55,477 nt of DNA, taken from Perkinsus olseni (Eukaryota > Perkinsozoa > Perkinsida > Perkinsidae). Location of the stretch: positions 1 through 55,477 of the forward strand of contig JABANP010000347.1 of the NCBI GenBank assembly GCA_013115135.1. The letters are read 5' to 3'. Every line of letters begins with the position of its first letter. Position 1 is the stretch's first letter. The notes below the pieces were generated by a model, which saw nothing but the letters and a program-made list of their open reading frames with translations, was not told the origin of the DNA and made no database searches. This document shows, piece by piece, positions 1 to 11,082 of the stretch. Both the position numbers and the translations under genes were made by a program.

Positions 1-51
1 GTTTGGTATCCATTGTTTCATTCTCAGTTTTTTTCATTTTGCTCTGTAGAA

Positions 52-1810
52 ATGCTTTCATTCACGTTGGCTCTATTGGCCTCGGCCGGTCTGAGCGCAG
101 CGGCCTTCTGCGCCTCGTGATCGTCTAGATCATGACCATTGTACAGCTACTGCTGTTGATTGTGCCGCCACCGCTGACGGCGGGTGCATCGCTGCGACAA
201 GTGCCGATGGAAGTCCTCTCGATTTCCAGATGGTACACGTCCCACCGAAGACTTATGGGCCAGGCGAGAAGAGCTGTCTACAAGCAGTTTCAGAACTACC
301 CGAGGATTGTCGATGCCTCTCGAGCCCCCAGCTACGCCCCGACCTCCCTGACCAGAAGCCTAGTGTTCCCATCGGGTATATTGACATGCCTGAAGGGACA
401 ACTTACGGCTACTGGGATGCCGCTTATGGTGTTATGAACGAAGCTGGTCTGTCCATGGGTGAGAGTAGTTGCAGCGGCCGTTTGAGTTCTGTTCCGAAAG
501 GAGAGGGTCCGAACGGCAGCGGTGCCTTGTTCTGGGTCGGCGAGTTGTCTGATATCGCCCTTGAGGTTTGCTCAACCGCCAGATGTGCCATACAGACTAT
601 GGGCAAGCTCGCTGAGGAGCACGGTTTCTATGGTTCTGTTGGTGTGAAGGAGGCTGGTGAGGCTTTGACCATCGCCGATGGTACGGAGGTCTGGGTCTTC
701 CACATCCTGGCTGATGACACCGCCGAAGGTGCGGTGTGGGCGGCTCAAAGGGTCCCTAAGGGTCATGCGACTATCGTCCCGAACGTCTTCGTTATTCGAG
801 AGATCGACCCTACCGATGGTGACAACTTCATGTTCTCCGACAACATCTTCGATATTGCCTTGAGACTTGGTTGGTGGAATGGTGAGGGTCTTTTGGACTT
901 TGCTGCCACGTACAGTGTCAGCGAGTACAACAACCCTTATTACTCCGGTCGTCGTGTGTGGAGGGGTCTTTCTCTTTTCGCCCCTTCGCTCAACCTTGAC
1001 CCCACCCTTGGCGTCGAATGGGACCATCCGACTTACCCCTTCTCAGTGGAGCCCGATGAACCCGTCACCATCGACTTCATGAAGCGTCTCTACAGGGATC
1101 ATATGGAGGGAACTGCTTACGACTTGACTGATCATGTCGTTGCTGGCGGCCCCTTCAAGACTCCCAATAGATATGCTGGTGGACGTGCTGAGGCTACCTT
1201 CCAGCACGGTGCTTGGGAAAGGGCAATCTCTCTTTACCGTACTATGTATTCTTACATTGCTGTTACGTACAAGGACTACAATGTTATTTATTTCGCCCCC
1301 ATGACCCCTCATGCAAGTGTCTACATTCCCATTATTGTCAAACACGATCAGACTGTCAAGTCTATCCCTGCTCTCGAGTATGCTTGGCAGGGTGAGTTCA
1401 GCAAGAAGTCTCTCTGGTGGGCGTCTGAGGCTGTCTCTAACGTCATGGATCTCAAGTACATGTACATGATCAATGACGTCAGGAAGGCTCAGTATGAGAT
1501 CGAGCATCAAGTTGATGTGATGATGGCCACCCAAACCCCCGATGAAGTTGAGTCGCAGATGGCTGACTTCGGCGACTACGTTACCGAGAAGTGGCTCAAT
1601 CTGCATTATACTCTTCTTGGGAAATATCAGAATGGTTATTCTGATTGGGGTTATACTCAAGTTGGCTACGGTCCATCAACTGAGTGGCTTCGTGCTGCTG
1701 GCTTCCAAGACTTCCAAGCCACACCAGAGCAGTTTGCTGAATTGAGACTTCGTTATAAGACCACTCAAAAGGAGGCCGATGAGATCCGTGATTCTGCATT
1801 GGGTGCATAA
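52..1810 (+). CDS. Secreted C69-family dipeptidase
   Basis: Two exons, 52-88 and 147-1810, give 566 residues. The 58-nt phase-1 intron removes an in-frame stop at 118 and joins an N-terminal signal peptide (MLSFTLALLASAA) to the long frame. Family marks of peptidase C69 (N-terminal nucleophile dipeptidases) are the early Cys/DGS region, GVMNEAGLSMGESSCSGR, an IADGTEVWVF segment, YSGRRVWRG, and a conserved block around PYPFSVEPDEP and GGPFKTPNRY. Length and domain cover the whole family fold, so the gene looks complete. Family members cleave dipeptides after self-processing at an N-terminal Cys; the signal peptide places this one in the secretory or lysosomal route. A pyrimidine-rich AG directly precedes the ATG, as expected if the mRNA receives a spliced leader (inference). 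An alternative donor at 117 does not keep phase. Confidence 0.9.
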
Positions 1811-2435
1811 AATGATGCCCCCTTGCCTCTGTTCTCACTTGACTGTTATTTCACATTATTCGTATTGCCTGTTCTCCGGCGCTTTTACTTGAGCCGCGGA
1901 ACGAAAGGGTCGGCTGTTTGTTCGAACGATCAGTCCGCCCAGTGCGTCGATGAGGCGCTTCTATTCTGTCATCGCTATGTTAATTGCCATTACTTAGGCT
2001 AACCTTTGCTAAGTAATAGGAGATGTTTCTCCAACTTATACGAAAGAGGGTTTGGGGTTTATTTCAATGGTGCGACGGGTCTGAGCGGGCTTTGGCAAAT
2101 GTTTTCCCTTTGCCGAATACGTTAGCGTGAAGTCGGGCTGAAGTGTTGGGCGACGCATTGGACCGTTCGAATGATCGGTCGCCGAGCTGTTGGCGCGACA
2201 GAAGATGTTCAGAGGCCGTCGAGTGGATAGAAGGATATGCATGCACATGAGCAGTTTCCTGTTGAGAGGCTTATGATGGCTCTCTCTGCTGATGCTTATT
2301 CCTCAACAGGACTAGATAACGCAAACAGCATTTTGACGAAATCGTCATCATGTGCGAGCGGGCAGAACATAGAGATAGAAGTTCGCCTAGTGACAGCCCT
2401 TCAGACGTTTCGGGTTTTGATAGTTACAACGATAC
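1811..2435. other. Intergenic, no gene seen
   Basis: Downstream of the dipeptidase. It holds the presumed 3' UTR and short frames on both strands without family resemblance. No repeat or RNA gene was noticed. Confidence 0.5.
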
Positions 2436-3227
2436 ATGAGATATAGCATAGTCCTATTCACCCTCTGGCCCGGTGACCCGTGCGAGGGCTGGACGCCGGG
2501 AAGCAGCTCCCTAAGTTGCGAGGCTGGCCCCGAAGGGTGGACTACTCTACGAAAGTCCCTCTATCGACTTTACTTCACTGAGGGTAACAGAGAAAGCTCT
2601 AGAGAGGTCGTCGCTCTTACTGAGGAGCTGACGGAATACGCAGGCAAGCCGAACCGAGAATCTCTTCTCACGGAGCAATACCGTGTTAATCACGCCATCA
2701 GCTATTCGACCTTTGCTGCAGCCAACATGCGCGTCTCGTCGCACTGTGTCGACTGGTCCCGATTTCCCAACCGTTATAATCTGAATAGGGGGATCATGGA
2801 AACCGCATATAGTGGTGTAATAGGTGCGTGTCCTCTCGGTTACATCACCGCCCGGATGACCTCACTGCAGCTGATCAACGCCCCCTCTGAAACGGAGAAC
2901 ACATTCGATGAAGTCAAAGACCTTCTACGTTTTATCGACAACTACAGCCCTCCGGACATCGTCTCCTCCGGTTAGCCGAATAGCACTATACTGAGGCGCG
3001 ATCCTCTTTGGTCAGGTTGGCCTTTCTATCGAGCTCTACGCGAGCTCCGCAAGCGCTTCCCCGAGGTCTTTCGAGGTCAGCAAAACACATCAATTTGTTC
3101 CTCGTCCGCGACAGCCGCCTTCCTGGAATATCTAGAGGCGTCCTTCATCACGAGAACACACGTTGGTAGGTTAAACTCCCAGGGGAAGGCGCCCATCACC
3201 GCGGTCACTCAGGTTCATCGGTCGTAG
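2436..3227 (+). pseudogene. Unrecognised ORF with in-frame TAG
   Basis: An ATG frame starting at 2436 runs 179 codons to a TAG at 2973-2975. The same frame then stays open and protein-like for about 80 more codons, with a basic helical stretch (FYRALRELRKRFPEVFR), before a second stop near 3227. I do not recognise the product. It lies just upstream of the GT90 gene on the same strand and could be an N-terminal part of a neighbour, a decayed gene, or two exons separated by an intron I did not place. The only GT-AG removal of the stop that I see would be 15 nt, which is implausible. Confidence 0.35.
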
Positions 3228-3434
3228 CGGCTGTAAGCAGTTTCCTGTTGGAAATGGACGCCGCGTCCTTAGACGAACCCGCCTGTCGTTATCTGGTCTC
3301 TGCGGCATATCTCGCTCTGGCCGTTGATCGCTTCCCTACTTTCGACGATCATGTGAGTCCCTTACCACGATCGACGTTCTTGGAGTCGATGCTTGGTGCT
3401 AGGCGCCTCTCTCTAGGTTCCAGAGTTCCTCGGT

Positions 3435-4980
3435 ATGGCATCAACTCCACCGCCGCAAGCCTCTGCTTTGCTGATAGACGCTTCAAAGGAAGCGCAGTTG
3501 CTCATCCACATGCTCGGCGAGGTCGAACATGCATATTTCACTTTCCTGGTAGCACTCAGATGCACTCAATGCATAAATGCATGCTCCGGCACTTGACGCC
3601 AAGGCTCGGCGTTATTTGTTGATAACCTTGTCTCTCAGTAGCTCTACTCCAACGCGCTGTATACTCCCTCGGACCCCTCTACAAGGAAAGCCGAGGCTTA
3701 CGCTCGTCATATGGTCTCTGAGAGCGAGCATGGAAGGGACCACGAGAAACATCAGCAGTGGAAGAGTGGCGCTTGCTTGGGTGAGTGAACGGCAGGCCTT
3801 GTCAGCGCTGAGGAGGGCTTGCTCGAGTGACTCGAGTCGAGTCGCCATGCCATGTTGCTGTCAGTGCCGCATGCCACTACACCGACTGGCAAGTGTAACC
3901 CTTATGCACCTATTGCTCATACTCTGAAGCGGTGGAGGTCCACGGGAATCACGCGAGATGAAGTCAGAATGGCCATGAAGCAACGAGCCGATCAGAAAAC
4001 TATTCTTATCACCGTCAAGGACAATGTTCTCTACTTCAGTGTTCCAGTACATTCGCATTACTTCGGGGAGGTGAGTTTTCGAGGGAATCTTTCGTACTCG
4101 TCGTGTGCATGAGTCAACCATTGACTCTTCACTGGGGCTCGCTTCCTCAGGTTGTTAGACACGACGAGCTGCTCTGTCTGGTGTCCCATTTCCTCAAGCT
4201 TCTCTCGTTCACCTCCCTGCCCGACCTCGAACTAGCCCTCAACCACGGCGATCTCCCACAAATTAGGAAGGCCTTTAACAAGCCACCGTTTCATCACTAC
4301 AATGATCGGGAAGTAAGGCGAGACTACTCAAGGTCGTGCTAACCCCCGATCAGGCCAGCATACCAGTCCCGCTGTTCTCGATAGCGACGTCAGACGACTT
4401 CTGGGACATCCTCTTCCCGAACGTATGCCGACCGAAGCTGGTGAACATGTCACGGGCAGATAACAACGCTGAGGAGCTATCCTGGCAAGATAGAGTCCCA
4501 AGGGCGACGTGGCGTGGAACTGACCGTGGAGCAGTTAACTGGTTCACCGGCTTCGACCTAGACGGCTTGCATGGTAGTCTCTGTGCCGTCTCTCCAGCTC
4601 GACTAGGAAGCCGCCCAATAGATCTTCTGTTGATCGAAATCGTGTAGCACCTTATTAAACTAACTGCCGTGAAGATTGTGCCTCATTTTAATGTCACTGG
4701 TGCTGGCGGCTCGACGGACTTTCCAGGTACTCGTTCCCTCCGGCAAATAGTGAAAGATTCGAGCTCCAGCGAGTTTGCTGATGTCAAGTTCCTCGAAGAT
4801 GACCTGACCGACTCTAGCGTGGCCGCCAGCGATCCCAACTTCATCCCGATGGATCATTCAGCTCGCCAGTGGAGATACCTTCTTGACATACCAGGTAGGG
4901 CTCAGGTCAATGGTCCAAGTGGCGCACTGGATATCACTACGCTTGAGTGTAATATGACTTACTCGAAGCGCACTCACTGA
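3435..4980 (+). CDS. GT90 (CAP10/POGLUT-like) glycosyltransferase, C-terminally truncated
   Basis: Six exons keep phase: 3435-3548, 3642-3780, 3865-4070, 4151-4312, 4354-4641 and 4675 onward. GT90 hallmarks appear in order: a GITRDEVRMA helix and KDNVLYF strand (about residues 105-135); LPDLELALNHGDLP; PVPLFSIATSDDFWDILFP; SWQDRVPRATWRG, the nucleotide-sugar binding block; and near the end RQWRYLLDIPG, matching the family's KYLLNIDG motif. Relatives transfer glucose or xylose to proteins in the ER/Golgi. The segment that normally follows (a Ser-x-Arg nucleotide-binding region and about 100 residues more) is absent; the frame instead runs to a stop at 4978-4980. The copy is therefore truncated or continues in exons I could not find. 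No signal peptide is visible at the chosen ATG. Introns of 33 and 41 nt are notably short; the 33-nt one contains an in-frame TAG. Confidence 0.75.
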
Positions 4981-7009
4981 GTGCCGGCCAAGCGTGTTCC
5001 ACTAGGAATATTGGATGTTAAACCATTGTAATGCTTCCACCATGGCGTGCATACGTGTAAGCACTCGTGCTCGGCAGTGGCAAGTCAGCACTACTAGAGT
5101 ACGATACAAATCCTAGCTAATCATATATGTGTGGAATGACTGAGTACTACGAAACCATGTCCACCATGATACGGCAGAATACAATCACTCGCATCGGCTG
5201 TAGTAGTACGAAAGATTTCTGGGAGCCCCTTGGAAAAATACCGTCCCGCAGGGAGGCAGCAAGGGTGATCCTCGTGGGGTCATCATTGTCTGCGATGGTT
5301 GAGCAGCCCTGTGCTGATATGAGGGTATACCATCTCACGTTGAGAACCTCAACTATTGTTCATTGAAATTGTTTTGGTATGTATTCGTCACTCTCGTGTC
5401 CCATTGTATCCCGACTGATGCAGTGCGGACTGGTGACAACGATAATAGCGGTACAGACCCGTCCCCACCTGCGTGGACTTGGGAGTGGAAGATTTTGCTG
5501 GATTCGTTGAAGAAGTCGATTGCGGACCTTGAGTCGCAACTTGAATTCAATGCTGAGCACGAGACTAGAAATGGTGCTACTGGTGGTGATGGTAAACGGT
5601 TTACCGTGAACCTGATGCCAGTACTGGTGCCACGGCGACTGGCATTGTTAAGGACTTCAAACGGCAGATTAATGACACTAAGCTTGGCAGTATCGGTGGC
5701 ACCGGCCAGGATAACGATGCTGATGATTTGATGGATGATAATGATGCTGATGTGATGGAATCCATCAGATGTAGCGATTGGTTATCTTGCACATTAGTGA
5801 GCTAGCTAAGTCCGCTGGTGTCACAGAAGGAGGCCGATTCTCTGGGGTTACCAAAAACAAAGGCTACAAGATTTTCAAGAAGGCTATAATGAATCATCCT
5901 GAGATTCAATTCTCCAGCACGGAGTTGTGTAGTGCTTGTAAATACTTCTATATTATTAACAATGTGTCTGCTCCTCTGCAACAACTGATCAGTGACCAGT
6001 ATCATGTGAAGCGGAAGCACTTCGTTCGGTCAACGGGTTGTTGCTGCACGACGAGTTTAACGGTAATACAGTGATCTCGGTAGTGAGATGGAATTCCATC
6101 AGAAGTGGGAAAGACTGGAATGTGATGGTCGTACCACTTTGGAAACTATATCACTATTATTGAGACTATGAAGGACCAGATTGCTGAAGTACGTGGGTGT
6201 CTCCTCACTGATAGCGAGTTGAGGACCCGTTTGTACTCGGGCTTACCTACTGAAGGCTTTAGTCTGAAACTCTTCTTTCTCTCGATCGAATGCAGAGGCT
6301 CAGTCGCATCGAAATCCGTGCCGGGATGATGCTGCTTGTGAGCCCTTGGAGGAGTAGCAGAGCGGCCTTGGACGCTCATGACCGTAGCGGTTCCCTGTCG
6401 CGAATCGCTCCTCACGCTGGTGCCCTCCACTCTCAACGTGGAATGTACAGACGTGTAAGGGTGTGGAGCGACGTGCCATTCTTCGCCTTCGTAGCGTTGT
6501 GGCGGAATTGACTCACAATTTCAATTGCTCAACACGTTCTGTGTCGGTGACGTAACGTCACCGGAACGTCACTGACGTTCTCACATCTACCGGGAGTTGT
6601 TTGCGATTGAGCAGGGATTGCTCCGTTCGAGGCGTGTCCATTCACCAGGGCCACTGGAACTCCTCCGGATGTCCGAAAAGTCAGCTTGCTATCCTTCACG
6701 TTCATTGGTAGAGCTTACGCAGATATTATACTGTATCTGGATTTGCGTGATAGGCCGCGTCACTATTCGTCCGTTGTTGCGTTTCAAAATTCCTGTGATA
6801 GAGAATCGCTATGACTCATAGTCATAGTCATAGGCTCATAGCCTATGAGCAACAAACGTTCAAGAGCTCGGAGAGCTCTTTCACTCGGCGAAGTGCAAAA
6901 ATCTCGCTGGGTATCAAGATATGTGTCAAAGTTTGACAGTCAAACGTGGTCTTAAGGATCAGCTCCACCAGTCCTGCATCGTCACTTTCTCCCATCGTGT
7001 GTTACAGGG
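4981..7009 (+). other. Low-confidence exonic region, product unknown
   Basis: Several plus-strand stretches look protein-like but could not be joined. Around 5463-5590 is a helical segment (ILLDSLKKSIADLESQLEF). In a second frame, around 5613-5805, is a Gly/Asp-rich segment ending with GQDNDADDLMDD. At 5778-6074 is a frame containing FSSTELCSACKYF. No ATG begins the 5363 frame. This may be one intron-containing lineage-specific gene or decayed sequence. The 6540-6900 part carries several small palindromes described separately. Confidence 0.25.
6541..6576. repeat. Two adjacent odd-length palindromes
   Basis: A 9-bp inverted repeat with a single A at its centre (cggtgacgt / acgtcaccg) is followed at once by an 8-bp one with a single C at its centre (gaacgtca / tgacgttc). 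Both share a TGACGT core. Similar single-base-centre palindromes recur across the window. Confidence 0.6.
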
Positions 7010-7816
7010 ATGAGTAACTTGACTCTTAATGGTAGAGCACGTAGCCGAGCAGTGGAACTTGCGCTGCACTGTGCAAGAGAGGCACTCCCGCAGGGGTATG
7101 TAGAATGTCGAAGCTCCTATTCCTCAGGAAATGGCTACTCGGGGTCGCTCAAGCAGAAGCTGACTTCGGATGCACTCGTTCTTCCTGTACAACAGCAAAT
7201 ACAAGGCATAGCGAGCCCTCTCCACGAACACTTCTATGCTGGTCTCCAAGATAAAAGACACGTCCTCTTGGTTGAGTGTGACGAAGATGCCTGCGACGTA
7301 GATAAGAAAGTGAGTTTGTTAGCAGTCTCGTTACGCGCGGATTCATTAGCCGATTTTTTGTCCAGAGGTTCTCGACCTGATCATTCTCCCCGATGCTCAT
7401 CTGCACTCTCCAGACGAGATTTTTACAGGAGCCCTGAGAAGAGTCTCTTCTCAGGGCTCCTGTAAATCAACTCATTACTCGGCTCCAACTCTCTGGAGCC
7501 TCTTGGTCGAGAGTCCGTAATTCTTCCTTGTTCGGCTTAGGTGCAGTTCGCTTCAGCCAACGACGCCGCAGCGCGCCAGACGGTTGAACACGCTAACTCG
7601 TATATGGCGAGGTTCGACCACTACTCCCTGTGCTACACTTGGAGGCTCTTACAGCTTTACAGCGATCTCCTGCGGTACCCTCTCGAGGACGAGCCTCGGA
7701 ACAGAAACCCCACAGTTCGGGTTCACCGGTACGCGCCACAGCATCTGCCGACCAGGGCAGAGGAAGAGGCTTGGCGTGAAGCATGTTTACAGGATATGGA
7801 TAATCATTCAGTCTAA
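7010..7816 (+). CDS. Hypothetical multi-exon gene, possibly 5' part of the kinase gene
   Basis: An ATG at 7010 opens a frame (MSNLTLNGRARSRAVELA) continuing through a segment with VLLVECDEDACDVDKK. A GTGAGT donor follows near 7311. Resuming after an AG near 7370 gives a phase-0 continuation VLDLIILPDAHLHSPDE, which then reads into the large palindrome at 7422-7466. A further helical exon (about 7541-7816, Tyr/Trp-rich, SLCYTWRLLQLYSDLLRYP) follows an AG at 7540. I recognise no domain. Same strand and spacing suggest these exons could lead into the kinase domain at 8.2 kb, but the joins are unproven. Confidence 0.35.
7422..7466. repeat. Perfect 22-bp inverted repeat, 1-nt centre
   Basis: Left arm 7422-7443 and right arm 7445-7466 are exact reverse complements around a single T at 7444. 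The arm core is aggagccctgagaag. The transcript would form a 22-bp hairpin with almost no loop unless the innermost pairs open. Confidence 0.95.
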
Positions 7817-8130
7817 TTGTTTCCATCTTGTGTGTCTTCGCGTTCAAGTTGAAGGAGTCACCGTCTGGCTCGACTCATGGGCAATATGCGTGGCTCATTG
7901 TCCTTGGAAACGCCCACGGAATTTCTTATAAGAGCTTTGTGCTGCTCTCATTGCATCTGTTCTATGACGAGGACGTTTTACCCGACCTAACTGCTTGTCA
8001 ACGAAAACGACTCCGAAATTGAGGTCAGAACCCACCTCCCCCCCAACACCGAGTATGCACGACCTGTACCATAAGGCGCAGGACTCCCTCGGCTTGGGCA
8101 TGTCCATTGAGCGTGCATTCCTCGGTTGCA

Positions 8131-8467
8131 GGGTAGAGGTGTCAGACATGAACCACATAGACTTCAGACTTCAGACGTCTATCGGCAAATCTCGAAATCT
8201 CGAAAAACTGCGAACTACGTCCTTTGTGGAACTCTTGGGGAAGGCGGCTTTGGCGAGGTCGCGAAGGCGGTTGATGCCACAACGAGTGAGGAGTTTGCCA
8301 TTAAGTTGTTGGAGAAGTCCACCATCGAAAGCTTCGAGGATATCCAGCGAGTGTACACTGAAATCCACACGCTGAGAGATCTTCGGCACACGAATGTCAT
8401 CCGCATGTTCGATGTGGCCCTAAAGCTGTCAACTCGGGCTGTGACGGGATTGCTGCAAAAGAAATAG
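8131..8467 (+). pseudogene. Protein kinase N-lobe fragment
   Basis: The frame encodes a clear Ser/Thr kinase N-lobe: a glycine loop GTLGEGGFGEVAKAVD, the ATP-binding lysine in EEFAIKLLEKS, and the helix-C region VYTEIHTLRDLRHTNVIRMFDV with its conserved Glu. The style is that of the CAMK/AMPK group. It then leaves the kinase pattern (ALKLSTRAVTG) and stops at 8465-8467. No hinge, HRD, DFG or APE segment is visible in any frame of the next 650 bp on this strand. A TTGCAG acceptor precedes it at 8130. It is either a truncated kinase remnant or exons whose continuation lies beyond an unrecognised rearrangement; a catalytically active product is not expected from what is here. Confidence 0.6.
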
Positions 8468-9144
8468 CTGGGTGGCGCTTGGCCTCCGTTTGTCGTGGAT
8501 TGATTCTACTTATGCCAGTCTCTGGGTTCACTCGATGGGACCTCAGGTGACCACGGACCCGTGGCTGAGTCGAGGGTGTAAAGTCCAGAGCAGCACCATC
8601 TCAGGTGGCCATTGCCAGGGCGCATTACGTTTCAGATTGTGAACTCAGAAACGTCTGACGCTCGCGCGACGATTCGGGAGATGAACACACGCAAAAATCG
8701 GATGCAGCCGTTCTCAGAGAGATCTGAATCAGATTTCTGAGAGCATAATTATGGCTGCTCCCGACGGTGCCATCATCACACTGATCCTCGAATCCAGCGC
8801 CGTTCTTGATTGCCGTGCTGTTGAGTTCTGCAGTCCCCGAGACTCGAAGAGGCAACGCATCCTTGTACCCACCTCCCACCCACATACTCGATATAAACGC
8901 GACAGGACGGTTCCATGGACGAACAACAACTGTGACACACCAACAAACGCCTCCTTTTCTTAATGCATGTTCGCATCATCGCTACTCTTCCCTCAGTCTT
9001 GTCGAGCTTCTCTCGGAGTTCTCTCTTCCTTCTTGAGTCCCTCCTCCACACAGTACGGAATATCCAGATCTCTCCGTTCTATACCCGCAGTAGCGGTGAG
9101 CCTCTCTCAACCGTCACTATTTACCTTCGAGGCGCTTCTAGCGT
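8468..9144. other. Intergenic between convergent genes, no gene seen
   Basis: Short frames only. A quasi-palindrome around 8725-8745 (atctga/tcagat, 1-nt centre) is the only structure noticed. Confidence 0.5.
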
Positions 9145-10776
9145 TTAACCATCAGAGGCTTTATCCCTATTGATCTTCTCGAGCATGCCCTTGAGTCTCA
9201 ACCAAAGAGCGGCGCCAGACGTAGTCGGTGGCTCTGCCTCCTCTACTGGAGTCTCGAGCTCTCCAGTCTTCACCACCTCCTCTTCAAAATCAATCGCAGT
9301 ACTCAGCGAATCAACCGCGGCTGGCTTCGCTTCTACCCTTGGCTGACTATCATCAGTTGATTCACGATACTTGAACTTTTCCAATGCCAATTCTATCTCC
9401 GTACTGATGATCAGGCTCATCCTCGCGAACAAGGTGGAGCCCCTTTCTAGGGCCTCTGGTTCATTCTCGGACGCTGGTAGCCTCGCGCGTTGTGTCTCCC
9501 CGCACTCACCCCCATCAGTCGCCAGTTCTGTTTGAGCTACATACCCTTCAGTAATGACCTCACCGGTGCGAGATGTGGCAACTATACTCTTCGCTGACTG
9601 TGGCTCCTCGCCGGATGCACGCACATACTTACCATTATTCCTGAGGGGTGCACCCGAGAGGGCAGCCTCCTCGGCGCATGGGTTCCCTTGAGGCCTACTG
9701 TCTCCAAATCTAACACTCACGCCGTTTGAGAGGGCTGCGAAGGGTGTATGCTGTTCCCACCTCGCTTCTAGCCTTCCGGACAGCCACTGGCTCGACTCCT
9801 GCTGTATAGCAGAGTCGAGCGCTTTGGATGATTCGACCCCATCCTGAGCTGTAGACTTTTCCTGCTCTCCCGAGTCGCTGCCACGATCCCGGAAGTAGTC
9901 CAAAATCTTGGCAAATACATCACCATTTCCAGCCGTTGTTTCATCATTGCCACTTATGTATGACCGCTCTTCCTCACCCTCAACGTCAAACTCACTTACC
10001 GACGCCTTCAAAGCGTTTTGAGCGTCCGCGACAACTCCTCCCTGTGAATCCTGCTCGAGTTCTCGCGACCTCGCCAGGTTGTTTCGAGAACCCCCTCGAG
10101 AGTTCATCGAGTCCTCCTGTCGCTGTACTTCTCTCACGTGTGCTATCCACTCAGTAGCAGCGATGTGCTCGTTACTAGTGGGTTCTGCGGGTGTCTCGAC
10201 TGACTCATTCCCGTCATCATCCTCCAAATCTCGGTAGACGTTTTCACCTCTCACCGGAGCAGGTAGGGCCCTCTTGGTCACCCTGGATGAGAACGAATTC
10301 TCCGCGCTCAGCCCTTTGAGAGAGTCTATGCTCCTGAGCCGTTCGTTGATGCCAGTTTGACCGAGGCTTCCGAAGGGAAGGGAAGTTGTGCGGTACAAGC
10401 CGACTGTTGGTGACTGGTCTTCAAAAGTCGTTTGGCACCCGACAGACTCTGTCTCCGGGGCTGTGAACCTGAGGGGGCACTTTATAACGGTGGAAGGCAA
10501 CCGTGAGAAGCGGAAACCCATTGAGCGCCTCGAGGAAGGGAGCGGCGATGAATCGAAAGCGATGACACATCTTCCGCAGTGGAGGGATGAACGCACTTAC
10601 GCTTCGTCAACAGCTACTGCTCCCGACAGAATCGTCTGCGAACCCACAGTTGTCATCAAAGGCGGCCGACAAGTTTCGCGAGTGGTGATTCTATTTTTGG
10701 GCGAGCGCGGTTTCTCCGCGAAGTTCGCTGAAATCAGTAAGAAGGACGCGCTTGAGTCTGGAGGAAGCATCGTCAT
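9145..10776 (-). CDS. Hypothetical 499-aa acidic, low-complexity protein
   Basis: Two exons: 10601-10776 and 9145-10468. The donor is a consensus GTAAGT and the acceptor CCCCCTCAG; phases match (GC|G) and the sum is exactly 500 codons. The product is rich in Ser, Glu, Ala and Gly, with charged patches (RDLEDDDGNESVETPAEP) and a predicted helical C-terminus (LWLRLKGMLEKINRDKASDG). No domain, signal peptide or membrane helix is evident. A shorter start inside the intron would give a Cys-rich N-terminus, which I consider a shadow. Convergent with the kinase fragment and divergent from YKT6 (306 bp between the two starts). Probably a lineage-specific intrinsically disordered protein. Confidence 0.7.
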
Positions 10777-11082
10777 CTGCCCGCAGGCTTGTCAATGATG
10801 GGGTGGGAGCGAGGCGGGTGGATGCGCGTGTTACACTCCCTTCGGAACTAGGAAGAAATATTAGCGGCTGCTCGAATTTTCAAAACGATATGAGATGATT
10901 TGGGGAATGTGTGGTAGGAGAAGGCGTCGATCAATCCTGCCCTCAACCAGAGAGCATTCATCGCTGCTCGCGGCGTTTTCTCCCCGGGAGGGCAGGCTGG
11001 AGGACTCCGTTTCGAACCAGGGTGGATCTGAACCGCCTCCTTCAGTGGTATTTTTATTCCCTCTCGTCGGTGGTTGTTGAAC

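Noticed and set aside
4574..4597. 24-nt intron inside the GT90 WRG exon.
   Set aside because: In frame and open; unsplicing gives an equally good protein, and 24 nt is below plausible intron size.
10388..10798. 136-codon plus-strand ORF.
   Set aside because: Antisense to the two-exon 499-residue gene, whose consensus splice sites and phase are more convincing.
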